Shown here one piece after another: positions 23,552 through 32,681 of a stretch of DNA of 51,653 bases. The position numbers were made by a program, and so were the translations under genes. The notes under the pieces are model-generated. The model ran no database searches. It was not told the DNA's origin and saw only the letters and a program-made list of their open reading frames with translations. The first letter of the stretch is position 1. Each line of letters begins with the position of its first letter. Source of the DNA: Terriglobia bacterium (GTDB taxonomy: Bacteria; Acidobacteriota; Terriglobia; Terriglobales; Acidobacteriaceae); assembly GCA_020073645.1 (NCBI GenBank), contig JAIQET010000028.1, forward strand, positions 1 through 51,653, given 5' to 3'.

Positions 23552-24478
23552 CTACGGCAGGTTGTGCTTCTGGAAGAAGTCCCAGATGGTGCGTGTGGCG
23601 TCTAGGTTGTGGCTGGTTTTGCCCACGAGGAGCGCCGGCAAGTATTGTGGGCCGCCGGGCCAGGTGTGGCCTCCGCCTTCGATGGTGTAGACCACGACTT
23701 CGGTGCCCTGCTGGCCACCGCCGTAGACGTCGCGATGAACGCGGGTTCCATCGTGGGCGTCATCGGGAAGATCGGCGCTGACCGGGGTGGAGGAAGTCTG
23801 GTCGCGGTCGCGCCAGAAGCTGGAGGCTGCAGCCAGAGACACGCATCGGCCATGAGTGCGCGCGACGGGACCGCCATCGATGTGCACCAGCGGGTCTTTG
23901 GAGCCCTGCATGAACATCACCGAAACCGGCCGCACGGGTTTGCACACGGTCACCAGCGGCTCCGGCATGGTGGCCGCGACCGAGACCACGGCCGCAATCT
24001 TGTCGGCGAGATCGCACGCCAGGCGCTGCGAGAAGAACCCGCCATTTGAGATGCCGGTGGCGTACACGCGCTTGGGATCGATGTTGCGGGAGCGTTCTAA
24101 CTCGGCGACCAGCGTGCGAATGAAGCCGACATCGTCAGCCGGAGAGAGGCCGCGGCCATCGCTCCAGTGCTTGTTCAGACCTTCGGGATAGGCGACGATG
24201 AATCCCTGCTGGTCGGCCAAGCGATCGAATTGAGTGAACTTCGGCATGTTGCGGGCATGGCCACCGCCGCCGTGGAAGACCAGCACCAGCGGAGCAGGCT
24301 TGCCTTTCTTCAGCGTGGCGGGAACGTGCAGCAGGTAGGTACGGGCGGTGCCGCCGACGGGTATGGTTCCTTGGTTGTCAGTTGATGCGCCACGACGCGC
24401 ATAGCTTCTCCCCGGGTTTGCTGCAATGGTGAGAACGACCGTCATGGCTCCGATAAGGACAATGCCAGGTCTACGCAT
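23552..24478 (-). CDS. Exported PHB-depolymerase-family esterase
   Basis: This 308-aa alpha/beta hydrolase has a signal peptide (MRRPGIVLIGAMTVVLTIAA). The oxyanion region is VLVFHGGGGHA. The nucleophile Ser lies in ATGISNGGFFS, and the active-site His is probably in EGGGHTWPGG, as in LpqC/polyhydroxybutyrate depolymerase-like esterases. The true substrate (ester, polyester or carbohydrate-linked acid) is not determined. I chose ATG 24478 because AGGA lies seven bases upstream and the signal peptide starts there. Confidence 0.85.
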   Translation of the reverse strand: MRRPGIVLIGAMTVVLTIAANPGRSYARRGASTDNQGTIPVGGTARTYLLHVPATLKKGKPAPLVLVFHGGGGHARNMPKFTQFDRLADQQGFIVAYPEGLNKHWSDGRGLSPADDVGFIRTLVAELERSRNIDPKRVYATGISNGGFFSQRLACDLADKIAAVVSVAATMPEPLVTVCKPVRPVSVMFMQGSKDPLVHIDGGPVARTHGRCVSLAAASSFWRDRDQTSSTPVSADLPDDAHDGTRVHRDVYGGGQQGTEVVVYTIEGGGHTWPGGPQYLPALLVGKTSHNLDATRTIWDFFQKHNLP

Positions 24479-24507
24479 GAGGGATCCTGATTCTCTTGGA
24501 GCGTGCG

Positions 24508-24549
24508 CCGCCACGTTTGCGGAGCTTGAGAGATTAGACCACGTGGCGG
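24508..24549. repeat. 9-bp inverted repeat in divergent promoter region
   Basis: CCGCCACGT (24508-24516) and ACGTGGCGG (24541-24549) form a perfect inverted repeat with a 24-base spacer. It lies upstream of the esterase gene in the 238-bp gap to the next divergent gene. It could be an operator; nothing else stands out in the gap. Confidence 0.4.
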
Positions 24550-24716
24550 GAGAACTTGTCGTTGGCCAGAGCTCAACTCATAATTAGGCCATTGAGGCTT
24601 ACTGGTGGAATCGGGATCTTTCGCCGGCTATCTCTCAGACTTCCTTTAGGTGACCCACGTCATTGACAATCGGGATGCACCTCACCGAGAGTGTTGTTGC
24701 TCCAAGGGAGGTTGCT

Positions 24717-25325
24717 GTGAAAGCACTGCAGAAGACGTTGGCAATTGTGGCACTCCTGATTATGGCCGCCCAGACGGTACGGCACGCCTATTTGCTCTGG
24801 CTTGAACCGAGAGGGTCCGTGCTAGACAAGTATGACCAACCTCTGAAAGGCCAGATTTCGGGCGCGACATCTCTCGAAGAACTACTCCGGCGCTATGATC
24901 AAGCTCGCAAAGAGGTCGATCTGGCAAAGCAAGAAGCAGCGAAAGCCGGAAAGGAAGTCTCCGATCGTGACGAAGCCCAGCTGGAGCCATACAAGTCCGA
25001 GCACACCCTGCGCGACGCAATCAGTGATTGGGAAGGCAAGTCGAAGGATATCCGCGCGCTGAGGTTCTACTGGTTTATCGGGTTTACGTTCTTTGTCCTA
25101 GGATTCTTCACCTACAGAAAGCTGAACCGCTGGCTTGGCTTGACGCTTCTGATCGTGGCGTTTTCCGAATTTATCTATTGGACGAGTCCGACTTTCCTGG
25201 GCACCACGCGCGAGTTCGACAAGCTGCTGGAAAATAAGTTCGTTTTCTCCCTCGTATCCCTGATGTTGTTGATGGTAGTCATCTGGTTCCAGCGAATCTT
25301 CGCCGATGAAAGCGAGCAGGTGTAG
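24717..25325 (+). CDS. Membrane protein with central coiled coil, unknown
   Basis: This 202-aa protein starts at a GTG with GGGAGG five bases upstream. One membrane helix (about residues 7-24) is followed by a ~75-residue charged segment with coiled-coil character (LLRRYDQARKEVDLAKQEAA). Three more helices follow, around 120-137, 145-160 and 183-196. I do not recognise the family. The layout, with a charged helical domain between membrane helices, suggests a sensor or scaffold, but this is speculation. Confidence 0.62.
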   Translation: MKALQKTLAIVALLIMAAQTVRHAYLLWLEPRGSVLDKYDQPLKGQISGATSLEELLRRYDQARKEVDLAKQEAAKAGKEVSDRDEAQLEPYKSEHTLRDAISDWEGKSKDIRALRFYWFIGFTFFVLGFFTYRKLNRWLGLTLLIVAFSEFIYWTSPTFLGTTREFDKLLENKFVFSLVSLMLLMVVIWFQRIFADESEQV

Positions 25326-25455
25326 CCCCCAGGGCCCCGCTAAGTCTTGATCAGCTCTGGGTCATGCACGGCAATTTGGCGAATCACTGTTGCAATCAGC
25401 GTTTACACCAGCAATCCCGCACAACCGACCATGAAATGGATGGGTCGCTTCCTTG

Positions 25456-26211
25456 TTATCTTCCCGCGGCCAGCCGGGTAGCCAGCCGTTGCGGCAGGTT
25501 CGCGGCGAGGATGCGCTCCTGCGCGTTCTTCAGGTTGTATGGCACGCGGCAGAAGGTGACGATGCGGGCGTCGGAGTCGAAGACGGCGAAGGCGGCGCGC
25601 CAGTCTCCGTCACGGGGTTGTCCCACCGAGCCCGGGTTTACAAGGAAGTGCTGTCCCTCACGCAACGGGAACTCGACAGTTTCGGCTTGGCCCACCGTGC
25701 GGTACACGGGACGGTACACGTCGGGGGTCACCGTGTTGGACCAAAAAGTCCCCTGCAGGTGCGAGTGTCCAAAAAATGTCAACGGGGTAGGGGAGACCAT
25801 CAAAGGCTCGATGGCATCGTGCAGCGTGACCACGTAGTCGTCTTCATCCATGGGGGAGCCGTGGACGAACTGCACGCCGTCCAGGCCGTCGACATAAATC
25901 GGGCCCTGGGGAAGAGAGCGCAGCCATTGCAGATTTTCGGGGGAAACATGTTCGCGAGTCCAGATGGCAGCCATGCCGGCGATGGGGTTGAAGTCCTTTA
26001 GGTCCATGAGCCCGGAGGCGGCTTTGTCGTGATTGCCGCGCACAAAGAATTTTCCCAGGCTGCGAGAGCGCTCGATGACCTCATTCGGGCTTGCGCCGTA
26101 GCCCACGATGTCGCCGAGGTTGACGACTACGTCGTACGCGGGGGCGGTGGCGAGACAAGCCTCCAAGGCTTCGAGATTGCTGTGAATGTCGCTTAGTAAG
26201 AGGACGCGCAC
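25456..26211 (-). CDS. Calcineurin-like metallophosphoesterase
   Basis: This 251-aa protein has the full metallophosphoesterase motif set: LLLSDIHSN (Asp8, His10), NLGDIVGYG, VRGNHD, VQFVHGSP and FFGHSHLQG. It is close in layout to the small bacterial YfcE/MJ0936-type phosphodiesterases. The substrate is unknown. It stands alone on the minus strand. Confidence 0.9.
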   Translation of the reverse strand: MRVLLLSDIHSNLEALEACLATAPAYDVVVNLGDIVGYGASPNEVIERSRSLGKFFVRGNHDKAASGLMDLKDFNPIAGMAAIWTREHVSPENLQWLRSLPQGPIYVDGLDGVQFVHGSPMDEDDYVVTLHDAIEPLMVSPTPLTFFGHSHLQGTFWSNTVTPDVYRPVYRTVGQAETVEFPLREGQHFLVNPGSVGQPRDGDWRAAFAVFDSDARIVTFCRVPYNLKNAQERILAANLPQRLATRLAAGR

Positions 26212-26740
26212 GGGTCACCGGACAAACTGCCGATTATAGACCTGTGGGTCACTGGAGGCACAGCGGAGCGTTGCTGTGGCTCCCGGCGCTCGTTTGGAGT
26301 AATCCCAGACTTCGCGTAGAGTATGCAGCCGTTCGGTTAGAGTGCAGCGCAGGAGGATAGCCCCACAGCGCATAAGTTTTGCCCTGCTTTTTGGGCAGTC
26401 TACCGTTGCCGTTGGATTGCCGTAGGATTTTGGTGTTTTTCTGGCGTTGCCGTTGGATTACTCCACTGGAATCAGTGAGATGAAGCCGACAGGGAGCACC
26501 CCGGGGCCCGTTGCCGTAGGATTTTGTTTTTCGGCCGCCACTCCTCTAGGGTTTTCAACGATTTAGCCGTTCCAGCGCCCGCCGCGCTCCAATGTAGCGG
26601 TTCGTAGCTCCAGCAAGTGCGCAGCGCCACGCAGGCGAGATAAATCGTGCTCCATCCTGCACTTCCCCGCCGTCTCCCGCCACTTCCCCCCAACTCCACC
26701 CTAATTCTTGGTAACACAAACACCCACGCCGTGGGGAGAC
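26212..26740. repeat. Gene-free region with GTTGCCGT(T/A)GGATT repeats
   Basis: No gene is apparent in these 529 bases. Between 26403 and 26530 the words GTTGCCGTTGGATT and TTGCCGTAGGATTTT recur about five times (for example 26404-26418, 26445-26459 and 26510-26525). They are separated by T-rich runs, and a GCCC-GGGC hairpin with a T-rich loop lies just before. The remainder is GC-rich with no repeats I can define. Confidence 0.6.
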
Positions 26741-27958
26741 CTATTCGTACCTCAAACCCTGGATGGGATCCAGTTGTGACGCTTTCCGGGCCGGGTAGTA
26801 ACCGAACAGAACTCCCACGCCGGCCGAGAACAGTCCGCCGATGGCAAAGATCTCCAGCGTGAGTTTGGTGGGAAATTGGAACAGGCTCTCCACTGCGTAC
26901 GACGAACCGATCCCGGCCAGCACCCCGAAAATCCCACCCAGGATGCTGAGCGCGATCGCCTCACTCAGAAATTGCATTTGGACATCCCATTCGGTGGCTC
27001 CCACCGCCAGCCTGACCCCGATCTCGCGGGTCCGCTGCGTGACCGAGACCAGCATGATGTTCATGATCCCGATCCCGCCCACTAATAACGACAACGACGC
27101 CACACTAGCCAGCAATATGGTCATGATCTGGCTGGTGGCGAGCTGGGCCTGCACCACATCTTCCGGCCGGCGGACGTTGAAGTCGTCATCCTCGGCGGCA
27201 GTGAGGTGATGGCGTTCCCGCAGAAGGCCGGTGATTTGCCGGGTAGCTTCCGGCATCGCATCTCGTGAAACTGCCGAGAAGAAGATATCGTCGAGCCAGA
27301 ATGTTCCCGTAATTCTCTTCTGCACCGTGGTAAACGGCATCACGATGAAATTATCCTGGTCTTGTCCGGTGGCCGAGAAGCCTTTGCGTTGCAGCACCCC
27401 TACCACTTTGCAGGGTAGGCTTTGGACCCGAACCGTCTTGCCGACCGGATCCTCGATGCCGAAAAGGTTCTCCACTACGGTCTGTCCCAGGACACACACA
27501 GGAACGTCGGCTTCCACGTCGGCAGCGGTGAAAAATGAGCCTAAGCGCAATTCCCATCTGCGAATCTGCAGGAACTCGGGCGTGACCCCGCGGTACATGG
27601 TTGCCCAGTTCTCGCCTCCGTATACCACCTGGATATGGCCATCGACGTTCGGCGACATGCGCTGGATCAGCGGAACCTGCTGCACAATGGCCTCGGCATC
27701 GCCCAACACCAGCGAGCGGGTGCCGCGTGACCCGGCACGCATGCCGTTACGAGCGCGGCTGCCCGCCTCCACCCAGACGAAGTTGTCGCCCAGACTCTGA
27801 AGCTGGTCCTCGATGCGGCTGCTTCCTGCATTTCCAATCGCCACCACGCAGATGAACGCTCCGACTCCCACCGCGATACCCAGAATGGTGAGTCCACTGC
27901 GAATCCAGTTACGCTGCAAGGTTACGACTGCCTGGTGAAGGACGGTCTTCAGGTTCAT
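26741..27958 (-). CDS. MacB/FtsX-type ABC transporter permease
   Basis: This 405-aa inner-membrane protein has the MacB layout: one N-terminal helix (about 20-42, ending in GVGAFICVVAIGNAG) and a ~220-residue periplasmic domain. Three C-terminal helices (about 285-305, 330-355, 365-385) frame the conserved GGIGIMNIMLVSVTQRTREI loop. Such permeases pair with a separate ATPase in tripartite efflux or in mechanotransmission. No ATPase gene is adjacent in this window, so it is an orphan here. Confidence 0.88.
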   Translation of the reverse strand: MNLKTVLHQAVVTLQRNWIRSGLTILGIAVGVGAFICVVAIGNAGSSRIEDQLQSLGDNFVWVEAGSRARNGMRAGSRGTRSLVLGDAEAIVQQVPLIQRMSPNVDGHIQVVYGGENWATMYRGVTPEFLQIRRWELRLGSFFTAADVEADVPVCVLGQTVVENLFGIEDPVGKTVRVQSLPCKVVGVLQRKGFSATGQDQDNFIVMPFTTVQKRITGTFWLDDIFFSAVSRDAMPEATRQITGLLRERHHLTAAEDDDFNVRRPEDVVQAQLATSQIMTILLASVASLSLLVGGIGIMNIMLVSVTQRTREIGVRLAVGATEWDVQMQFLSEAIALSILGGIFGVLAGIGSSYAVESLFQFPTKLTLEIFAIGGLFSAGVGVLFGYYPARKASQLDPIQGLRYE

Positions 27959-28126
27959 CGCGATGACACCGTTACGGAGCGAACTGCGCCCGCCCGCAGG
28001 TGATGAGGCGGATCAACAGATGAACTTAATACCTGTCGAGTTTCGGGGTCAACCATTCACCCTGGATGCAGTTTAAGAGCAACAATCGGATGGATTCCGT
28101 GCCTCAAGGCGCGATAGTGTAACCAG

Positions 28127-28846
28127 ATGCCGGTGTTGATAGAATCCATTGCGGACCGAGTACAAGCGCTGGATTGGGACGCCATCAGCGAAAGTTTGTG
28201 GCGCGATGGATGCGCCCTCACTCCTACTGTGTTGCGGCCTGAGGAATGCAGGGAACTGATCGAGACCTACGATCACAACTCGCTTTTCCGCAGCCAGGTG
28301 GTCATGGCTCGATTCGGGTTCGGGCGGGGCGAATACAAGTACTTCAAGTATCCGCTTCCGGAGCCGGTACAGGACTTGCGAGAGGAGATCTATCCCCGGT
28401 TGGCGCCCTTGGCAAACCGTTGGGCTGCGGAAATTGGAGGAGAGGTATTTCCCGAGAAATACGCTGATTTTCTAGGGGTGTGCCACGCCGCCGGACAGGA
28501 CAAGCCCACGCCGCTCATCCTGAAATACGAGACCGGCGACTTCAACTGCCTGCATCAGGACCTCTACGGTGCCGTGGCATTCCCTTTTCAACTCACGGTT
28601 TTTCTCAGCCAGCGGGAAACGGACTACTCCGGGGGTGAGTTCGTGCTGGTCGAACAACGACCGCGCATGCAATCGCGCGTCATGGTCATAACCGCACAGC
28701 AAGGTCAGGCGGTCATCTTTCCCACCCGCTACCGCGCCGTTCGCGGCTCACGCGGCTTCTACAAAGCCAACCTGAAACATGGAGTCAGCCCACTTTGCTC
28801 CGGGAAGCGCTTCACGTTAGGAATTATCTTTCACGACGCGCAATAG
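28127..28846 (+). CDS. 2-oxoglutarate/Fe(II)-dependent oxygenase, prolyl-4-hydroxylase type
   Basis: This 239-aa protein has a double-stranded beta-helix core. The iron triad is His143 and Asp145 (CLHQDLYG) with His218 (LKHGVSP), and Arg228 (KRFTLGIIF) is placed to bind 2-oxoglutarate. It is related to bacterial 2OG-Fe(II) oxygenases that hydroxylate proteins or small molecules. The target is unknown. It is not part of the hydrogenase operon that begins about 250 bases later. Confidence 0.85.
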   Translation: MPVLIESIADRVQALDWDAISESLWRDGCALTPTVLRPEECRELIETYDHNSLFRSQVVMARFGFGRGEYKYFKYPLPEPVQDLREEIYPRLAPLANRWAAEIGGEVFPEKYADFLGVCHAAGQDKPTPLILKYETGDFNCLHQDLYGAVAFPFQLTVFLSQRETDYSGGEFVLVEQRPRMQSRVMVITAQQGQAVIFPTRYRAVRGSRGFYKANLKHGVSPLCSGKRFTLGIIFHDAQ

Positions 28847-28865
28847 AGCCAGCACCCAAGACCTT

Positions 28866-28932
28866 AAACCGCAGAGAGCGCGAAGAAAAGCCGCAGAGGG
28901 CGCGGAGATTCGGCTGGCGGCCTCTGCGGTTT
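28866..28932. repeat. CCGCAGAGGGCGCG repeat in an 11-bp inverted repeat
   Basis: AAACCGCAGAG (28866-28876) and CTCTGCGGTTT (28922-28932) form a perfect 11-bp inverted repeat. It encloses further CCGCAGAGGGCGCGGAG words. A related CACAGAGGGCACGAAGGAC tract is at 4031-4056, upstream of ispE. There is no ORF of interest. Confidence 0.6.
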
Positions 28933-29090
28933 CAGGTTCTTGTCCCGCCAAGCCACTTACTCACAAACATGGGTGAGCTATGTCACATCGCATTCGATCA
29001 AGCCGGTTGTATGAATGCACAAATCTGGAGAGTCAGGGACTTCGGCGACCAGGTGCTAGGTCCGCACAATTCATCCTGGGAGGTGGAGGC

Positions 29091-30206
29091 ATGCTGCAAG
29101 GTCAGTCATTCACAGGCGCCCTCCAAAGTCGCGGCGTTAACCGTCGACGCTTCATAAAATTCTGCAGTGCGATGGTAGCCACGCTGGCGCTGCCGCCGCG
29201 TTATTTGGCCCAGGTCGCGTCCGCCTTGGAAAAGGCGAAAAAGCCGGTGCTGGTCTGGCTGCAATTCCAGGACTGCGCGGGAAACTCCGAGTCCATGCTG
29301 CGCTCCAGCCATCCCACGGTGGCAGAGGCGGTGCTGGACTTGCTTTCCTGGGAGTACCACGAGCTGGTCATGGCGGGCGCCGGCCACCAGGCTGAGGCTG
29401 CGCTGGAACGTGTGGTGCGGGAGGAGAAGGGCAAGTTCATCGCCGTGGCGGAAGGCGCCATCCCGCTCGCCGATGGCGGGGTTTACTGCACGGTCGGAGG
29501 CAAGACCGCGCTGGAGATTGCCCGGCACGTCTGCAGCAACGCGGCGGCGACGATTGCCGCCGGGGCTTGTGCCTGGGACGGCGGACTGGTGCGTGCCAAT
29601 CCTAATCCCACGGGCGCCGTCGGAATCGAGGAGGCAGTCCCGCAGGCCAAGGTCATCAACCTCGGCGGATGCCCGCAGAATCCGGCCAATACTGCTGCCG
29701 TCCTCGTGCACTACCTGACGTTTGGGGAGCTACCGGCGGTGGACCAGTACAACCGGCCGCTGTTTGCCTACGGGCGCATCATCCACGACCAGTGTGAGCG
29801 CCGCGCCCACTATGACGCCGGACGCTTCACCCAGGAATGGGGCGATGAGGGTCATCGCAAGGGCTGGTGCCTGTACAAGATGGGCTGCAAGGGGCCACAG
29901 GCTACTTTCAACTGTCCCTCGGTTCGCTGGAACGACGGTACCAGTTGGCCGGTGAAGGCCGGTCATGGCTGCTTGGGCTGCGCGTCGCATCGCTTTTGGG
30001 ACACCCGCTCTCCCTTCTACGACCGCCTGCCCAACGTTCCCGGGTTCGGCGTGGATGTAACAGCAGGTCAAATCGGCCTGGGCGTGACTGCTGCTGTGGC
30101 AGCCGGGACTGTTGTCCACGGCATCGCCAGCGCCGTGCGCGATCGTATGCGGACCCGCGCGGCGGCAATTCAACCACCCCCCGCAAAGCCAAAAGCAAAG
30201 GAATAG
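29091..30206 (+). CDS. hyaA: [NiFe]-hydrogenase small subunit, Tat-exported
   Basis: This electron-transfer subunit of a membrane-bound uptake hydrogenase is 371 aa long. It has a Tat motif NRRRFIKF (residues 17-24) and a C-terminal anchor helix (about 322-350). Distal-cluster ligands H232, C235, C260 and C266 and medial ligands C275, C294 and C297 are present. Proximal ligands C62, C160 and C194 are present, but the fourth is Asn65: the motif reads DCAGNSES instead of the usual CxxC form. GGAGG precedes ATG 29091. It starts the hydrogenase operon. Confidence 0.94.
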   Translation: MLQGQSFTGALQSRGVNRRRFIKFCSAMVATLALPPRYLAQVASALEKAKKPVLVWLQFQDCAGNSESMLRSSHPTVAEAVLDLLSWEYHELVMAGAGHQAEAALERVVREEKGKFIAVAEGAIPLADGGVYCTVGGKTALEIARHVCSNAAATIAAGACAWDGGLVRANPNPTGAVGIEEAVPQAKVINLGGCPQNPANTAAVLVHYLTFGELPAVDQYNRPLFAYGRIIHDQCERRAHYDAGRFTQEWGDEGHRKGWCLYKMGCKGPQATFNCPSVRWNDGTSWPVKAGHGCLGCASHRFWDTRSPFYDRLPNVPGFGVDVTAGQIGLGVTAAVAAGTVVHGIASAVRDRMRTRAAAIQPPPAKPKAKE

Positions 30207-30215
30207 GAGAAGCCT

Positions 30216-31928
30216 ATGGCACGGATCGTAGTCGACCCGGTTACCCGAATTGAAGGCCACCTGCGCATCGAGGCCCAGGTGGACGGTGGCGCGGTCTCCG
30301 ATGCCTGGAGCTCCGGAACCATGTTTCGCGGCATCGAGCTGATTCTGCGCGGACGCGATCCGCGTGAGGCCTGGATCTGGGCGCAGCGCATCTGCGGAGT
30401 CTGCACCACCGTCCACGCCCTCACCTCGGTGCGTGCGGTCGAAGATGCCTTAGGGGTCGAAGTCCCGGAGAATGCCCGCATCATCCGCAACATCATTGCG
30501 GGAACGCAGCACGTCCAGGACCACGTGATCCACTTCTATCACCTGCATGCGCTCGACTGGGTGGACGTCACGCTCGCCCTGAAAGCCGATCCCGGCAAGA
30601 CGTCGCAACTGGCGGAGTCGATCTCCGATTGGCCCAAATCCAGCAAGAACTACTTCAAAGCCATCCAGGATCGCCTCAAGGCGCTGGTGGCGAGCAAGCA
30701 GTTGAGCCTGTTCAGCAGCGGATACTGGGGCCATCCTGCCTACCACCTGCCGCCCGAGGCCAACCTGTTGGCGGTGGCGCATTATCTCGAAGCCTTGGAG
30801 TTCCAGCGGGAGTTCATCCGCATCCATGCCGTGCTGGGCGGCAAGAACCCGCACCTGCAGACTTACTTGGTCGGCGGAATGGCCACGGCCATGGATCCCA
30901 ACGAACCCCAGGCGACGATCAATCCCGAGCGCATCACCTTCTTGAGCGAACTCGCCAGCAAGGCCCAGGAGTTCGTGGACAAGGTCTACATCCCCGATGT
31001 GCTCGCCGTCGCCAGTTTCTATCCTGACTGGTTCAGTCGAGGAGAGAACTTGGGGAACTTCCTGTCCTACGGCTGCTTTCCGCAGGGCAGCATCAAGGAT
31101 CCAACACGCTTATTCCTGCCTCGCGGCATCATCATGAATCGTGACTTGTCCAAAGTGCACCCGTTCGATCCCGCCAACGTCACCGAGTACGTCACCCATT
31201 CCTGGTACAACTACTCCGACGGTGACCAGAAGGCAAAACACCCCTTCGAAGGCGAGACCAATCCCAAGTACACCGGGCCCAAGCCTCCGTTTGAGCACCT
31301 GGAGACCGAACAGAAATATTCCTGGCTGAAGTCGCCGCGCTACCAGGACCAGCCCATGGAAGTGGGCCCGCTGTCGCGCATGCTGGTGGCGTATGCCTCC
31401 GGTCACCAGGAGGTCAAGGACCTGGTCAACGCTGCGCTGGGCAAGCTGAATGCCCAGCCCGCCGCCTTGTTCTCGACGCTCGGCCGCATTGCCGCCCGTG
31501 CCATTGAAGCGCAGCTCCTGGCTCGGCACGTCAGCAAGTGGGTAGACGAGTTAGGCGAGAACCTCGGCCACGGTGACCTCCGCGTCCACAACGGCGAGAA
31601 GTGGGATCCCGATACCTGGCCTCGCGAGGCGAAGGGCTTCGGCTTCCACGAGGCGCCGCGTGGGGCACTGGCCCATTGGGTGCAAATCGAAGACAAGAAA
31701 ATCAAGAACTACCAGGCCGTAGTTCCGACCACCTGGAATGCCGGACCGCGGGATGCCAACGGAAAGCGAGGCGCCTACGAGACTTCGCTGCTGAAGACGC
31801 CCATTGCCGATCCGGAACGTCCGCTGGAGGTCCTGCGCACCATCCACTCTTTCGATCCCTGCCTGGCTTGCGCCGTGCATGTGGTGGATGCCCGCGGACG
31901 CCGCTACCGGGTCCTGAAGGCGAGCTGA
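30216..31928 (+). CDS. hyaB: [NiFe]-hydrogenase large subunit
   Basis: This 570-aa catalytic subunit splits H2 at the NiFe(CN)2CO site. The nickel ligands are visible in the N-terminal motif RICGVCTTVH (Cys60, Cys63) and the C-terminal motif DPCLACAVH (Cys549, Cys552). Fifteen residues follow His555 and would be cut off by the maturation protease encoded two genes downstream. It follows hyaA by 9 bases with AGGAG before the ATG. The sequence and the cytochrome b partner place it in group 1, respiratory H2 uptake; the subgroup is undecided. Confidence 0.96.
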   Translation: MARIVVDPVTRIEGHLRIEAQVDGGAVSDAWSSGTMFRGIELILRGRDPREAWIWAQRICGVCTTVHALTSVRAVEDALGVEVPENARIIRNIIAGTQHVQDHVIHFYHLHALDWVDVTLALKADPGKTSQLAESISDWPKSSKNYFKAIQDRLKALVASKQLSLFSSGYWGHPAYHLPPEANLLAVAHYLEALEFQREFIRIHAVLGGKNPHLQTYLVGGMATAMDPNEPQATINPERITFLSELASKAQEFVDKVYIPDVLAVASFYPDWFSRGENLGNFLSYGCFPQGSIKDPTRLFLPRGIIMNRDLSKVHPFDPANVTEYVTHSWYNYSDGDQKAKHPFEGETNPKYTGPKPPFEHLETEQKYSWLKSPRYQDQPMEVGPLSRMLVAYASGHQEVKDLVNAALGKLNAQPAALFSTLGRIAARAIEAQLLARHVSKWVDELGENLGHGDLRVHNGEKWDPDTWPREAKGFGFHEAPRGALAHWVQIEDKKIKNYQAVVPTTWNAGPRDANGKRGAYETSLLKTPIADPERPLEVLRTIHSFDPCLACAVHVVDARGRRYRVLKAS

Positions 31929-31943
31929 GACAGGAGGCCGCAG

Positions 31944-32681
31944 ATGAGCGACTTACGCCAGTACTCATGGTCGGAGGCGCATAGCCCCGATTCGACCTTT
32001 GCTCCGGTTCGCGTGTATGTGTGGGAGCTTCCGGTGCGCGTCTCGCACTGGTTCATCTTCCTGCCCGTCGTGGTCCTTTCGGTTACCGGCTATTACATGC
32101 ACAACCCGTTCATTGTGGGGAAGAGCAGCACAACTTTCCTGATGGCGACCATGCGCTTCACCCACCTGGTAGCCGCGTTCGTGTTCATCGCGGCGTTCTT
32201 GCTGCGCGTGTACTGGTTTTTCGTGGGCAACAACTGGTCCAACTGGCGCGCCTTCGTTCCGCTGCACCGCCGGCAATGGCGAGGCATGGGCGGCATGGTG
32301 GCCTACTACAGCTTCCTGCGTAGAGACCTGTTGCACCACGTGGGACATAACGCACTCGCGGCAGTGACCTACCTGGTCATGTTCTTGCTGATGTTCATCG
32401 AGATCCTGACCGGCCTGGCGCTCTATAGCCAGGTGCGGGGCAGCAGCGTGCTCAACGCGCTCATCGGCTGGCTGCCGCGGCTGATCGATATCCAGAACCT
32501 GCGCCTGATGCACTTCTGCATCATGTTCAGCTTCTTCATCTTCGTCATCCATCACGTATATAGCGCGGTGCTGGTCTCCTGGGAAGAGCGTAACGGCCTG
32601 ATCGAGAGCATTTTTACGGGATACAAGTTCGTCCCCACCGACGAACTGGAAGAGGATGCAACCTCGCGGAGCCCGCGATGA
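31944..32681 (+). CDS. hyaC: Hydrogenase b-type cytochrome subunit
   Basis: This 245-aa membrane protein of the HyaC/HupC family anchors the hydrogenase and passes electrons to quinone. Membrane helices are at about residues 35-52, 67-88, 132-160 and 190-212. Candidate haem ligands are His33 (RVSHWF), His68, a His-rich start of the third helix (LLHHVGH) and FVIHHVY. It ends 4 bases into the next gene (ATGA overlap), so translation is coupled to the protease. Confidence 0.93.
   Translation: MSDLRQYSWSEAHSPDSTFAPVRVYVWELPVRVSHWFIFLPVVVLSVTGYYMHNPFIVGKSSTTFLMATMRFTHLVAAFVFIAAFLLRVYWFFVGNNWSNWRAFVPLHRRQWRGMGGMVAYYSFLRRDLLHHVGHNALAAVTYLVMFLLMFIEILTGLALYSQVRGSSVLNALIGWLPRLIDIQNLRLMHFCIMFSFFIFVIHHVYSAVLVSWEERNGLIESIFTGYKFVPTDELEEDATSRSPR

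Noticed and set aside
28847..29090. Open frame extending hyaA upstream to 28980
   Set aside because: The added residues precede the Tat signal and have no Tat-like character; GGAGG supports ATG 29091.
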